Source: Deltaproteobacteria bacterium
GTDB lineage: Bacteria > Myxococcota_A > Polyangia > Polyangiales > Polyangiaceae
Length of the DNA stretch: 64,000 bases
Assembly: GCA_016218915.1 (NCBI GenBank)
Contig: JACRCQ010000074.1
Location: 62,001 to 126,000, forward strand
Reading direction: 5' to 3'
The notes under the pieces are model-generated. The model had not been told where the DNA came from, did not search any database, and was given only the letters and a program-made list of their open reading frames with translations. This document shows positions 50,119-59,146 of this stretch, piece by piece. Both the position numbers and the translations under genes were made by a program. The stretch's first letter is position 1. Every line of letters starts with the position of its first letter.

Positions 50119-50568
50119 ATGCGCGCTGTGGTGCAGCGGGTGCTGAGCGCTCGAGTCGAAGTCGAGCAGGCGACCGTGGGCGCGATCGAGCGCGGGCTCG
50201 TGGTGTTCCTCGGCGCCGGGCAGGGCGACACGGAGCGCGACGTCGAGTACGTCGCCGACAAGGTGGCGGGGCTGCGTGTGTTCGAGGACGATCTCGGCAA
50301 GATGTCGCGATCGGTGCAGGACGTAGGAGGGAGCGTGCTGGCGGTGAGCCAGTTCACGGTCTTCGGCGATGTCCGTCGGGGCAAGCGTCCGAGCTTCGAT
50401 CAAGCGCTCGAGCCCGTGGAAGCCGAGCGGCTCTTCAACCTGTTCGTTGCGAGGCTGGGCCTGGCTGGCGTACGGGTGGAGACCGGCAGGTTTCGTGCGA
50501 TGATGCGCGTGATCGTGGACAATGACGGTCCGGTGACGATCCTGATCGATTCGCGCAAGATGTTCTGA
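50119..50568 (+). CDS. dtd: D-aminoacyl-tRNA deacylase
   Basis: A 149-aa protein of normal size. It begins MRAVVQRV and shows SQFTVFGD (SQxT motif) and NDGPVT (GlyPro motif of the active site), the two Dtd signatures. It removes D-amino acids (and Gly from tRNA-Ala) wrongly attached to tRNAs. Its presence behind the Cys-rich gene (9 bp gap) suggests co-expression but not a shared function. Confidence 0.95.
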   Translation: MRAVVQRVLSARVEVEQATVGAIERGLVVFLGAGQGDTERDVEYVADKVAGLRVFEDDLGKMSRSVQDVGGSVLAVSQFTVFGDVRRGKRPSFDQALEPVEAERLFNLFVARLGLAGVRVETGRFRAMMRVIVDNDGPVTILIDSRKMF

Positions 50569-50577
50569 GGTGCGATT

Positions 50578-50913
50578 TTGGAAGCCGGCGAGACGGATCT
50601 GGAAGGAATGTGGTTGAAGCTGGACGAGGTCTGGGATGACCCCAAGGCCCACGACGCATTCCTGCAGGCGTGCCATGGCGCGCAGAACCTTGGATTCGCA
50701 GCGGCCAAGTATCGAGGGGTGATCGACAGCCCGAGGGACGATCGCAAGCCGTTTGCGCAGAAGCGCCTGGGGGCGATCGCTCTGTTGGCGACGCAGGTGC
50801 TCGAGTCAGCGCGGGAGGAGCCGTGCCGTACGGTCCCGAGGTGGGTCACGTTGCTGGCCGGGGCTTTCACTGCATCCGCCATTGGTTGGCTGATCTACGC
50901 GCTCATGCATTGA
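50578..50913 (+). CDS. Small tail-anchored membrane protein, unknown
   Basis: A 111-aa protein starting with TTG, 9 bp after dtd and next to a GAGG at the dtd stop. It is helical and charged with a single hydrophobic helix at about residues 90-108 and ends ALMH, so it is probably anchored by its tail in the inner membrane with the bulk in the cytoplasm. It is not a recognised family. Confidence 0.6.
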   Translation: MEAGETDLEGMWLKLDEVWDDPKAHDAFLQACHGAQNLGFAAAKYRGVIDSPRDDRKPFAQKRLGAIALLATQVLESAREEPCRTVPRWVTLLAGAFTASAIGWLIYALMH

Positions 50914-50959
50914 GCCGAAAATGTGCCTGGCTCGGCCTGGGGTGGTAGACCCGGCGTCG

Positions 50960-51862
50960 ATGAACAAGCCCTTGTGCTGCGTGGTGATCCTGCTGCTAGC
51001 CGCCCTGTCCACGGGATGCGTGCGGCGCGACGAGTACGACGCCAAGGTGGCAGAGCTCGGGGTCTGCTACGTGGGCACCCAGCGCTGCCGGGAGGACGTG
51101 TACCAGACCGCGCTGTGGGCAGGACTGCTCGGCAAGCAAGCCGCGGACTACCGTCGTCAGCTCGAGGACCGCACCACCAAGGCGAACCGGGACCTGGGCG
51201 AGCTGCAGAAGCAGCTGGATGATTCGACTGCGCTCGTGGCAGGGCTCAAGCAGGAGCTGCAGCGCACCGGCGCTGATGTCGACAAGCTGATGAAGGAGAA
51301 AGGCTCGCTCACCGCAGCCTTGGAGCAGGCCAAGAAGCGCCTCGAGGAGCTTCGCAAGGCCGAGGAAGCAGCGCAGAAGAGAGCCGACGCGCTGCGCAGC
51401 CTGATCGACCGTTTCAAGAAGATGGCGGACGCTGGACAGCTCAAGGTCACCGTGCGCAAGGGGCGCATGGTGCTGCAGCTCCCCAACGACGTCCTGTTCG
51501 ATTCGGGCAAGGCTGACGTCAAGCAGACGGGCCAGGCCACGCTCGCTGACGTCGCCAAGATCCTGCTCAGCATTCCGGACCGCCAGTTCCAGGTTGCCGG
51601 GCACACCGACAACGTGCCCATCACCACGCAGCGGTTCCCGGACAACTGGTACCTGTCCACGGCGCGCGCCAACGAGGTCGTGGAGCTTCTGATCAAGAGC
51701 GGAATGCAGCCGCGCACGCTGTCTGCGAGCGGCTACGGCGAGTTCGATCCGGTGGCGCCCAACGACACGGACGAGAACCGGGCGCGCAATCGCAGGATCG
51801 AGATCACGTTGCAGCCCAACGTCGACGAGCTGATCGCGGGGATCTCGGAGCCGCGACCGTAG
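50960..51862 (+). CDS. OmpA-family lipoprotein with coiled-coil stalk
   Basis: A 300-aa lipoprotein. The signal peptide ends in lipobox STGC (Cys about residue 20) preceded by Val/Ile/Leu; a paired Cys segment (VCYVGTQRC) follows, then a coiled coil (about residues 60-150), and an OmpA C-like domain from about residue 165: FDSGKADV, VAGHTDNVPI (Asp), LSTARANEVV (Arg), GYGEFDPVAPNDTDENRARNRRIEI. It should bind peptidoglycan. It resembles the gene at 9167-10039 in design but is better conserved in the OmpA domain. Starts at ATG 50960; the frame reaches back to 50921 with no signal. Confidence 0.93.
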   Translation: MNKPLCCVVILLLAALSTGCVRRDEYDAKVAELGVCYVGTQRCREDVYQTALWAGLLGKQAADYRRQLEDRTTKANRDLGELQKQLDDSTALVAGLKQELQRTGADVDKLMKEKGSLTAALEQAKKRLEELRKAEEAAQKRADALRSLIDRFKKMADAGQLKVTVRKGRMVLQLPNDVLFDSGKADVKQTGQATLADVAKILLSIPDRQFQVAGHTDNVPITTQRFPDNWYLSTARANEVVELLIKSGMQPRTLSASGYGEFDPVAPNDTDENRARNRRIEITLQPNVDELIAGISEPRP

Positions 51863-51887
51863 GGGGCAAAGGGCTCGCCTTGAAGAC

Positions 51888-52018
51888 GCGGCCGCCTCAA
51901 GGCGGCCGCTGGTGCAACGTGAGCTTCGATGTTCAAGCCGCTGCGGCTTTGAAGGTGCGCTCTGTCTTGCATCGGCGTCAGGGTTCACCCTGACGCTTCA
52001 GCTAGCGCATGGATGCGC
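51888..52018. repeat. Cluster of four hairpins between convergent genes
   Basis: Inverted repeats at 51888-51909 (GCGGCCGCC / loop TCAA / GGCGGCCGC), about 51932-51953 (TTCAAGCCG / CGGCTTTGAA, one bulge), 51975-51996 (GCGTCAGGGT / ACCCTGACGC) and 52005-52018 (GCGCAT / ATGCGC). They lie in the 205-bp gap between the OmpA lipoprotein gene (plus) and the radical SAM gene (minus). None is followed by a T tract, so they are weak as intrinsic terminators; they may act in both directions or form a structured 3' RNA. Confidence 0.6.
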
Positions 52019-52067
52019 CTTGCCTTGCAGGGCCTATGTCGCGACTGCATGACGTGCGGTCGCGGCG

Positions 52068-53195
52068 CTACACGGGATCGCGCTGACGATCGAGCCAGCA
52101 GAAGGAGTCAGGCTGCGCGAGGCGCTCGTGAAGGCCGCCTCCGAGGCAGAGCTTGAACCACGAGCAGTCGGCGCAGATCCCGGATCGCCGCCAGGATGCG
52201 TCGCGGAACGCGCCGAACTTGTTGTGCCAGATCGAAGAGAACCGCTCGCGACGCGCCGAGCCCTGCGCCCAGGAGCGCGGCAGCGAAGGACAGGCGCTCA
52301 CGTTGCCGTCGCTGAGAATGGACGCCACGCACAGCCCGGCAAAGCATTGTCCATCGTTCGATCGGACTTTGAGCTCGCGACGCGGCCCGAGAAACCCGCC
52401 GCAGGAGAACTGCACGCCGAATGGATCGCCGGCCGCTGCGAGCTCCCGCCTGCGCCGCTCGATGAAGTCCAGCAATGTGCGCACCTGCCACGGGTCGAGC
52501 CACATCGCCGGGTCTGCGTCCCCCTCGAGCCTTCCCATCCGATCGAGCGTGATCAGGCGCCACAGGACCGCACCGGCGTCGCGAACAGCCCGCTCGATCG
52601 CAGGCAGGGAGGTAAGGTTGCTCGGCCGCACGCAGGTGATCGCTTCAACCACCGGGAAGCCGGCTTTGCGCGCCAGCGTGATCGCGGAAAGGGCCCGCGC
52701 CCAGCTCCCCTTGCCGCGCATGATCTCGTGCTCAGCCTGCAAGCCGTCGATGCTCACCGAGATGGTGCGCATGCCCGCATCGAAAAGCTGCGACGCGCGC
52801 TCGGCATCGAGCAGGGTTCCATTGGTCACGATGCAGCTACGCATCCCGAGCGAGGTCATGTGCGCCACGACCTCGACCAGGTCCGGGCGAAGCAGAGGCT
52901 CTCCACCGGTGATCGACACGAAGATCCGGGTTGCGTCGAAGTCCTGCGCGATCGTGTCGAGGATCCCGAGCACCTCGTCGCGCGTCAGCTCAGGGTCCAC
53001 GCGTCCAGGCTCGCACCTCGATCCGCAATGCGCGCACTTGAGGTTGCACCGAAGCGTGCTCTCCCAGAACAGGTAGGTCAGGTCCGGGCGTGCAAGCAGG
53101 GGCAAGCGTCGGGACGCATCGCGCACGACCTCGACGATCTGAGGGAGATCCGTGAGACCGGCTACGTTGGGATCGACCAGGGAGCGAGAAGGCAC
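52068..53195 (-). CDS. Radical SAM/SPASM peptide-modifying enzyme, candidate maturase
   Basis: A 375-aa protein with a CNLKCAHC cluster (Cys 50, 54, 57) binding the SAM 4Fe-4S site, SITGGEP, and a SPASM-type C-terminal region with Cys at 265, 284, 289, 302, 341, 344, 350 and 366 for auxiliary clusters. It follows by 14 bp a gene encoding a short YGG-repeat lipoprotein precursor on the same strand. SPASM enzymes commonly install cross-links or other bonds in ribosomal peptides, and the pairing suggests that this peptide is the target. GTG start; CAGGTA-like purine stretch upstream. The type of modification cannot be read from sequence. Confidence 0.9.
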   Translation of the reverse strand: MPSRSLVDPNVAGLTDLPQIVEVVRDASRRLPLLARPDLTYLFWESTLRCNLKCAHCGSRCEPGRVDPELTRDEVLGILDTIAQDFDATRIFVSITGGEPLLRPDLVEVVAHMTSLGMRSCIVTNGTLLDAERASQLFDAGMRTISVSIDGLQAEHEIMRGKGSWARALSAITLARKAGFPVVEAITCVRPSNLTSLPAIERAVRDAGAVLWRLITLDRMGRLEGDADPAMWLDPWQVRTLLDFIERRRRELAAAGDPFGVQFSCGGFLGPRRELKVRSNDGQCFAGLCVASILSDGNVSACPSLPRSWAQGSARRERFSSIWHNKFGAFRDASWRRSGICADCSWFKLCLGGGLHERLAQPDSFCWLDRQRDPV

Positions 53196-53209
53196 TTGGG
53201 TACTACCTG

Positions 53210-53704
53210 CTAGAACCCGGTGCTGGGGCCGCCATACTTGGTCTGGATCGGAGGCGGTCCACCGTACTTGGGTCGGTTGACAGGAGGAGCAACCGGGTTC
53301 GGATTCGGCGGATAGACGCCGCCGTACATCGGCGTGGGCGCAGGGTTGGGGCCTGGAGGCAGAGGACCTGGGGGCCCGCCGTACTTGACGACCGGGCCAG
53401 GATAGGGCTCGGGAGGCGGCTGCTCGGTCATGGTCGGCGTGGGAGCCGGCCCTGGCCCAGGTCCTGGATTGGTGGCGATCTGGGTTGGATCCGGCGAAGG
53501 CTGCACAGCGGTCGGCGAAGGGGGCACCCCAGGGTCTGTCGGAGCAGGTCCTGGGGGCACAACCGGCCCCGGACCGGCGGAGTTCTCACACCCTCCCAGC
53601 AGAGAACCGAACACGGTGCCGCTCGTCGCAGCAACCCAGAAGCCGGCAACAGCGGTCAGCGCGTCGATCATGAAGGATCTTCGCGACGGATCTCGATTAG
53701 CCAT
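53210..53704 (-). CDS. Tat-type lipoprotein precursor with YGG repeats, candidate RiPP substrate
   Basis: A 164-aa precursor. Residues 6-11 read PSRRSF (twin Arg with S and F, a Tat motif), followed by a hydrophobic stretch (about 15-38) and lipobox LGGC with Cys39. The mature part is Pro/Gly-rich and disordered; YGG occurs four times (Tyr 108, 127, 147, 157), three with KYGGP context (107-111, 146-150, 156-160) and one MYGGV. Gly 163 and Phe 164 end it. GAGG with AAACC spacing precedes the ATG. The adjacent radical SAM/SPASM gene makes a modified surface peptide likely. Tat export fits substrates that must be modified in the cytoplasm first. I do not know a named family with this repeat. Confidence 0.8.
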   Translation of the reverse strand: MANRDPSRRSFMIDALTAVAGFWVAATSGTVFGSLLGGCENSAGPGPVVPPGPAPTDPGVPPSPTAVQPSPDPTQIATNPGPGPGPAPTPTMTEQPPPEPYPGPVVKYGGPPGPLPPGPNPAPTPMYGGVYPPNPNPVAPPVNRPKYGGPPPIQTKYGGPSTGF

Positions 53705-53901
53705 GGTTTCCTCTCGGACACCCTATCACGATCGAGCTTTGCACGGACGTGGCGAGCGAGCACTGCGGCCGCTGCACCAACGTCTGCGGTCGAGCGAAGA
53801 ACTGCGTTTGCTGGATCGGTCGGCAGAAAGGTACAAGCGCGCCTTACCTCTCGGAGAGGCGCGCTCGTCCACTGGATCGTGCAATGAGGGCTGTTGCGAA
53901 G

Positions 53902-54537
53902 CTATTCGCCAGCAGCGTCCTGGCCGCCGCCTTCTGTGCCCCCATCCGCAGGCGTGCACCCTGTGCTCGGGAGCCCCGAGCAGGCCGTGTACGCGTCGAA
54001 GCAGTTGATGCTGTCGGCGTTCGCGCCGCAGCGACAGGCGATGCACCCCGGAGAAGCTGCGTCCGCGATGCACTCGGAAAGGCAGTTGTCGATCGTGCAC
54101 TTGACGCTTGCCGAGAAGCAGCCAGCGCAACCTTCAGAAACGGCGTTGTTGGTGTTCTGACGGATGCAGTCCGTGGTGCACTTGACGGAGTCGGCCGAGC
54201 CCAGGCAGCCCTTGCCGCAGATCGCCGCGATGTCAGCTACGCCGAGATCGCCAGCGTCGGCGATGGGGTACGTGGCCTTGACGGCAGCCATGTCGGCGGT
54301 GTTCTTGCACTGGTCTGTGCCGCCATCAGGACCTTGACCCGCGGCACCACCGGTGCCCGCCGCGCCGCCGGTGGCAGCACCAGCCGTGCCGCCTGTGCCA
54401 GCCGCGCCGGCCGTGCCAGCGGCACCACCGGAACCGCCGGTGGCGGGAGGAGGCGTGCTGCTCTCGTCCGAAGAGCAGGACGCAGCACCAAGGAGAACGA
54501 ACGACAGAACCGCGAGAGAGAAAGTTAGGGTACGCAT
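53902..54537 (-). CDS. Lipoprotein with Gly/Ala/Thr-rich linker and Cys-rich domain
   Basis: A 211-aa lipoprotein: lipobox AASC (Cys about residue 21), a Gly/Ala/Thr/Ser low-complexity linker (about residues 28-75; AAGTGGTAG-type repeats), then a Cys-containing domain with about a dozen Cys in CxxC and CxxxC spacings (CGKGCLG, CTTDC, CAGC, CTIDNC, CIACRCG), and a short Gly/Asp tail. It is a surface lipoprotein of the myxobacterial kind. ATG 54537 is preferred over an upstream ATG at 54573. Function unknown. Confidence 0.78.
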   Translation of the reverse strand: MRTLTFSLAVLSFVLLGAASCSSDESSTPPPATGGSGGAAGTAGAAGTGGTAGAATGGAAGTGGAAGQGPDGGTDQCKNTADMAAVKATYPIADAGDLGVADIAAICGKGCLGSADSVKCTTDCIRQNTNNAVSEGCAGCFSASVKCTIDNCLSECIADAASPGCIACRCGANADSINCFDAYTACSGLPSTGCTPADGGTEGGGQDAAGE

Positions 54538-54702
54538 GGGGCGCAACTTGGTGCGAGACGTTTCGAATCGCAAGCACGAATGCGCACGCTTTTGCAGATT
54601 TTGCGCGACTCAGTGCGAGCACGCACCGCAGCATGGACCGCAAAGGGGTGCGATCCTCAGGACGTGACGGGAGCGAGTCATCACCGGTTCAGGTGAGAAA
54701 CC

Positions 54703-54720
54703 GCCTGGCCACACCCAGGC
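54703..54720 (-). terminator. Possible terminator of the DUF4139 operon
   Basis: Read on the minus strand, GCCTGG / GTGTGG / CCAGGC (6-bp stem, 6-nt loop) begins about 20 bp after the last DUF4139 stop and is followed by GGTTTCTC. Short and weak, but in the right place. Confidence 0.3.
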
Positions 54721-54740
54721 AACTACTCGGAACTTGTCGA

Positions 54741-56183
54741 TCAGTCGAAGCGCGCGCGGACCTTGTAGCGCAGCGTGGCTTCGCCTTTGGCAGGTACGTT
54801 CAGGGTGAACCGCTGACGCCTCGCGTCAAGCTTCTCTCCCTTGGACGGGGTGGCTTCGAGGATCTCCCACTCGCCAGAAAGGTGCTCCTCGACCTGCACG
54901 ACCGCTGCCTCATCCTTGTGGTTCTTGACCTTCACCTCGTAGACCGATTCGGTCAGCGACCTCGACAGCGCCTTGAAGTCGACGCTTCGACGATCGGCAA
55001 CGACGTCGAACGACTCTCCGAGCTCCAGCGAGACCTTCTCACCGTTGGGCGTGTGCTGGATCGAGTCCTCGCCGATGAACTGCTGGCCGCCGGACTTATC
55101 GGCCTTGTAGACACGGATGGTGCCCATGGGCAACGGCATGCCGAGCTGCGAGGCGGCAGTGTTCACGAACTCGAGGAACACCTTGGGATGGATGTTCTCC
55201 TGCAACGGATCGGGCGAGCCTGAGAGGGAAGGAGTGGCAGTGAGCCGCAGCACCCTGGTAACGGGCACGGCAGCAGCGGTGAGCAGAGCGATCTGCTTCT
55301 GCTCTTTGTCCTTGATGTCCGTGACGCGGCCCAGCGAGTACAGGTGGTAGTCGAGCAGCGATTCCTCGGAGAAGGAGCCTCCATTCTTGGCCCCCGGCGG
55401 CGGCGCCTTGGGCGTGTCCAGAAGGCCGTCGCGATCCACGTCAGCACCCGCGCGATGCACGGTGCCTGCGACCAGCGCGAGTCGCGCTGCGTCGAACGCA
55501 GCGCCTGACTCGTTGTTGATCGTGACCCAGCCGTTGATCGAGCACTGCTTGTCGTCGTTGGAGAGCACGGTGACATAGTCCGCGTGCCAGGTCATTCCGC
55601 CGGTGAGGTAGGCGACCTCGAGATCGTGCGGTCTCTGCGCTGCCTTGTTCTCCAGTGCCCAGACCAGGGTGGGGCGAGAGACGAATGCAGGCGGAAGCGA
55701 TGCGAAGACCGGGCGACCGAGCGAGCCGATGACGATCTCGTTTCCGACCTTGAACACGTCGCCCTGCTCGTGCGCCAGCAGCGTGGCCTTCACGCGCGTC
55801 TCAGCTCCGTTGGCCGGGTTCTCGCGGACGAAGGTAATGTCCGTGCCGACCGCGCGCTCCATGAGCCTGGCGGGCGTGAGCACGTCGAACTTGTAGTTCT
55901 GCTCGATCACGTCGACGGACTTGACGTCGGTGCGCGACACGATGTGCACGCTCTGGGGCACGATCTTGTCTGCGACGTCGGCGTACTTGAGGTCGAAGCG
56001 CCCTTGCGGAAGCGGGACGCTACGGACCTCGCGCACCAGACCTCGGTTGTCGTTGTAGATGGTCACGATCACGTCGCGACGATCCTTGGCTGTGGTCTCG
56101 AGGGTGGGGCCTGCGGCTGCGGCCCAGGCGCTGACCAGGGATGCTGCGAGGATCGTGGGGACTACGGTGGCGAGCTTTCGCAT
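54741..56183 (-). CDS. DUF4139-family secreted protein, copy 4 of 4
   Basis: A 480-aa secreted protein: signal peptide (cleavage near AAA-GP, about residue 24) followed by an N-terminal beta domain (VIVTIYNDNRGLVREVR) and the DUF4139-type core. Shared stretches are ADYVTVL, LPMGTIRVYKAD and HTPNGEKVSLELG. It is the last gene of four on the minus strand. An ATG at 56198 is directly next to the previous stop; the ATG at 56183, with GGAG eight bases upstream, is preferred. The role of the family is unknown. Confidence 0.85.
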   Translation of the reverse strand: MRKLATVVPTILAASLVSAWAAAAGPTLETTAKDRRDVIVTIYNDNRGLVREVRSVPLPQGRFDLKYADVADKIVPQSVHIVSRTDVKSVDVIEQNYKFDVLTPARLMERAVGTDITFVRENPANGAETRVKATLLAHEQGDVFKVGNEIVIGSLGRPVFASLPPAFVSRPTLVWALENKAAQRPHDLEVAYLTGGMTWHADYVTVLSNDDKQCSINGWVTINNESGAAFDAARLALVAGTVHRAGADVDRDGLLDTPKAPPPGAKNGGSFSEESLLDYHLYSLGRVTDIKDKEQKQIALLTAAAVPVTRVLRLTATPSLSGSPDPLQENIHPKVFLEFVNTAASQLGMPLPMGTIRVYKADKSGGQQFIGEDSIQHTPNGEKVSLELGESFDVVADRRSVDFKALSRSLTESVYEVKVKNHKDEAAVVQVEEHLSGEWEILEATPSKGEKLDARRQRFTLNVPAKGEATLRYKVRARFD

Positions 56184-56198
56184 GGGTTGGCTCCGCAT

Positions 56199-57665
56199 TC
56201 AGGGACGGCGCGGCTCGCGCCGCGCGATGACTGGGACCTTCTTGGTTTCGCCCGTGGCGAGCGGGACTTCGATGCGCCAGGTGGCAGCGGACGGCCGCGT
56301 GACCTGCGCGCCAGTGACCTCGAGCTGCACGTCGCCGCCAGCGTGCAGATCCACGCGGGCCGTGCCTCCCTGACGGGAACGGTTGCGCATCTCCAGGGAG
56401 AACGTGGCCTTCTTGGCACCGAACCACGCGGACTCGTAGTTCGTCTGCTTGAGAACGAACCGCACGTCTGCGACCCGTCCGGCCTGGAGCGCGACCTTCT
56501 CGCCTTCGGGCGTGTCCTTGATCGAGGTTGTGGCGACGAGGTGAGCGGTGCCCTTCTGGTCCGGCGCCATCACCCGCACAGTACCTGCAGGAAGAGGGGT
56601 TCCTGCGTTGGACTTGCGATCGTTGGCGAACTCGAACTCGAGCGTGGGAGACTCGGTCTGGGTTGCGTGCGTGCGCTCGGGATGCACCCAGAGCTGGGCA
56701 GACCAGCGACGTCGGATCGGCACCGACGCCAGCGAGAAGAGCTGGATGTTCTTGACCGAGTGCGCTTCGAGATCGGTAGGCGTGGGGACTTTGTACAGGT
56801 GCAGCTCGCCGAGCGACTCTCGGGATGGCGCTCGCTCAGCCGCGCCAAGTGTCGCGTGGCGCAAAACGATGGTCTGCGCTTCGTCCCGAATGTTCCCTTC
56901 GTGGACTCGGTTGACCTGCCCTGCGACCAGGGCGAGATGGGTGTGGTCCAGACGCACCGACGTGCCGTTGTTGAACGTGATCCAGGAGGCCAGGTCGAGC
57001 TTGGACGCGTCGCGCGAGATGGTGGCGACGTAGTCGGCGGACCATCCCATCCCGCGCATCAGGTAGGTGAGCTCGATGCGGCGCTTGCCAGCGGACGGGC
57101 TGTTGGCAAGCCACCGCAGCGTAGGACGCGCGCTGAGCTGGGCAGGCAGGCGGGCGAATCGGGTGCGCTCCGCGCCCAGATCGAAGGTGTAGCCTTCCTG
57201 GGTCTGGAGCACCGTTCCCTGATCGTTGGTTGCGGTGACACGTGCGGGCACCGGCTGTAGCTCGCCGGAGTGCGCGTTCGCGTGGTCGAGCACGATCGAC
57301 TCGCCCTGCGCAGCGCGCATCAGCGCGCGCGGCCCGAGGAGATCGTAGCCGAAGGTCTGCTCGAGGACGTCGAGCGGTGCGCCCTCCAGCACCTTCATGC
57401 CAACGGTCTCGCGCTGGACGGTGTCAGGCACGTCGGACAGGGAGAGCGACACGCTGCCCGCAGGCAGATCGACCTCACGGATCTCGCGGACAAAAGCGAA
57501 GGTGGGCCAGCCGCTGCGGTAGGCGGTGACGTGCAGCTCGCGCCTGGATTCGGCGCCGCACTGCGCGGTGGCAGGAGGAGCAGCCCACGCAAGGGCTGAA
57601 AGCGCGATCGCGGACGCGCATGCGGCCAGGCATGCAAGGGTTCGAATGAGCGGAGGTGCTGTCAT
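56199..57665 (-). CDS. DUF4139-family secreted protein, copy 3 of 4
   Basis: A 488-aa secreted protein with a signal peptide (cleavage near AWA-AP, about residue 28). Shared signatures of the group: FAFVREIREVDLPAG, GMGWSADYVATIS, PLPAGTVRVMAPD and DTPEGEKVALQAG. Its ATG overlaps the stop of the upstream gene by 4 bp. Divergent from its neighbours in most loops, so duplication is old. Function unknown. Confidence 0.85.
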   Translation of the reverse strand: MTAPPLIRTLACLAACASAIALSALAWAAPPATAQCGAESRRELHVTAYRSGWPTFAFVREIREVDLPAGSVSLSLSDVPDTVQRETVGMKVLEGAPLDVLEQTFGYDLLGPRALMRAAQGESIVLDHANAHSGELQPVPARVTATNDQGTVLQTQEGYTFDLGAERTRFARLPAQLSARPTLRWLANSPSAGKRRIELTYLMRGMGWSADYVATISRDASKLDLASWITFNNGTSVRLDHTHLALVAGQVNRVHEGNIRDEAQTIVLRHATLGAAERAPSRESLGELHLYKVPTPTDLEAHSVKNIQLFSLASVPIRRRWSAQLWVHPERTHATQTESPTLEFEFANDRKSNAGTPLPAGTVRVMAPDQKGTAHLVATTSIKDTPEGEKVALQAGRVADVRFVLKQTNYESAWFGAKKATFSLEMRNRSRQGGTARVDLHAGGDVQLEVTGAQVTRPSAATWRIEVPLATGETKKVPVIARREPRRP

Positions 57666-59134
57666 CTTCCCTCCCTGTAGTCGGCGTCCCAGCGCACTTC
57701 GCCTCCGGCTGGCACGCGGACCTCGTAGGACGTGGTCGCTGCATCCGGGTGCGTGGCAGGGATGGAAGAGCGGAGCAGGGCCCCATCGCGCTCGCGCACC
57801 TCGACGGACACCTCCACGGTCTTGGAGTTACGCAGCCGATACTGCACGCGATCATCGCGGCGCCCGGGCATGCGGCTGCGATCCATCAGAACGCGCGTGA
57901 GGCGCACTTCAGGCGCTGGTCCGACGCGAAGCTTGACCGTCTCGTCGCGGGGCGTGTGGGCGATGCTCTGCTGGCCGACGAGCTGACCGCGAGCCTGGCT
58001 GTCCGGGGCAAAGACCCGCACGGTTCCCTGGGGCATGGGAACGCCGAGCCCTTCCGATTCCTTGACGTCGAACTGGATCTCGGCATCTACCGGGGTAGTG
58101 AAGGTGGCGCCACGGGAAGATCCTTCCCAGTAGCCCTGGGGCTCGGCGATGTAGCGGGTGCGTGTGTGTAGACGGCTGGTGGAAAGGAACTGCACCTGCT
58201 TGGAGGATCGCGCAGGGAGATCGGTCTTTTCGGGAAGGTCGTAGAGGTGATATTCCCCGAGGGTCGAACGGACTGCCTCGCGCTTGGTAGCGTCCTTGCT
58301 GTCGAACCGCCCATCCGTATCTTCCGCGAATTCGAAGCCGTATTCCCCGGAGCTCGGGGTGACCGCGTGCACCTGTCCAGCGACCACTGCGATGTGGGAT
58401 TGGGGGAAGCCCATCGCAGTGTTGTTGGTGAGGGTGATCCATCCCACCAGCGAGACCGGGTCCGAGGGTGATCGGCCGAGCGTGAGCACGTAGTCTGCGC
58501 TCCATCCCATCTGCCCGGTGAGATAGGCTACGTTGAGGGTGGACTCTCCTGGGGTGCGAACATCGACGAGCCAGTTGAGGGAAGGCTGGCTGCTCCAGCG
58601 CTCAGGGAGCTTGTCAAAAGCGATCCCGAGCTGGTGGGGGTAGAACGTAATCCCTTCCTGCGTGCGCAGGACGGGAGACCCCCAGGAGAAGGAAGCCAGC
58701 GACTCGCCGCGTACGCGGACGATGTCCCCGGAGCCTGGATGGACCCGCAGCAAGGTCAGCTGCGAGCCGTCTGCGTGCTCCGTGAGCGTGCGGGGATTGA
58801 GGACGTCGTAGCGGTAGGACTGCTCGATGACCTTCAGCGCGTCAGGCTTGGGGGACACGGTCAGGCTGACCGAAGGAGCGAGGATCGAAGGGGAGACCTC
58901 CTCGAAGCGGATGCGGGCGCGGGGCTTTCGGTCGAGCGAGACCTGCCTCGACTCGCGCACGAGACCGATGCCGTTGTTGTAGATGGTCAGGGCGAGGGAC
59001 TTGCGATTCGCGGATGTGACGGTGACTTCCTGCGCGGATGCAGCAGAGCACAGGAAGGTGGCGATCAGCGCTCCGACGAGGGCAGCAAGCCCGGACAGGG
59101 AGCAGCTCACAGGCGCTATTCCAGGGACTCGCAT
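57662..59134 (-). CDS. DUF4139-family secreted protein, copy 2 of 4
   Basis: A 490-aa secreted protein with signal peptide (cleavage near ASA-QE, about residue 35). The ALTIYNNGIGLVRESRQV opening matches the family, as do MGWSADYVLTLG, VPMPQGTVRVFAPD and HTPRDETVKL. Unlike copies 3 and 4 it has an acidic inserted loop with an EFAEDTDGRFDSKD segment. It follows copy 1 by 12 bp and overlaps copy 3 by 4 bp. Confidence 0.85.
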   Translation of the reverse strand: MRVPGIAPVSCSLSGLAALVGALIATFLCSAASAQEVTVTSANRKSLALTIYNNGIGLVRESRQVSLDRKPRARIRFEEVSPSILAPSVSLTVSPKPDALKVIEQSYRYDVLNPRTLTEHADGSQLTLLRVHPGSGDIVRVRGESLASFSWGSPVLRTQEGITFYPHQLGIAFDKLPERWSSQPSLNWLVDVRTPGESTLNVAYLTGQMGWSADYVLTLGRSPSDPVSLVGWITLTNNTAMGFPQSHIAVVAGQVHAVTPSSGEYGFEFAEDTDGRFDSKDATKREAVRSTLGEYHLYDLPEKTDLPARSSKQVQFLSTSRLHTRTRYIAEPQGYWEGSSRGATFTTPVDAEIQFDVKESEGLGVPMPQGTVRVFAPDSQARGQLVGQQSIAHTPRDETVKLRVGPAPEVRLTRVLMDRSRMPGRRDDRVQYRLRNSKTVEVSVEVRERDGALLRSSIPATHPDAATTSYEVRVPAGGEVRWDADYREGR

Positions 59135-59146
59135 GCGTCGCGCCTC

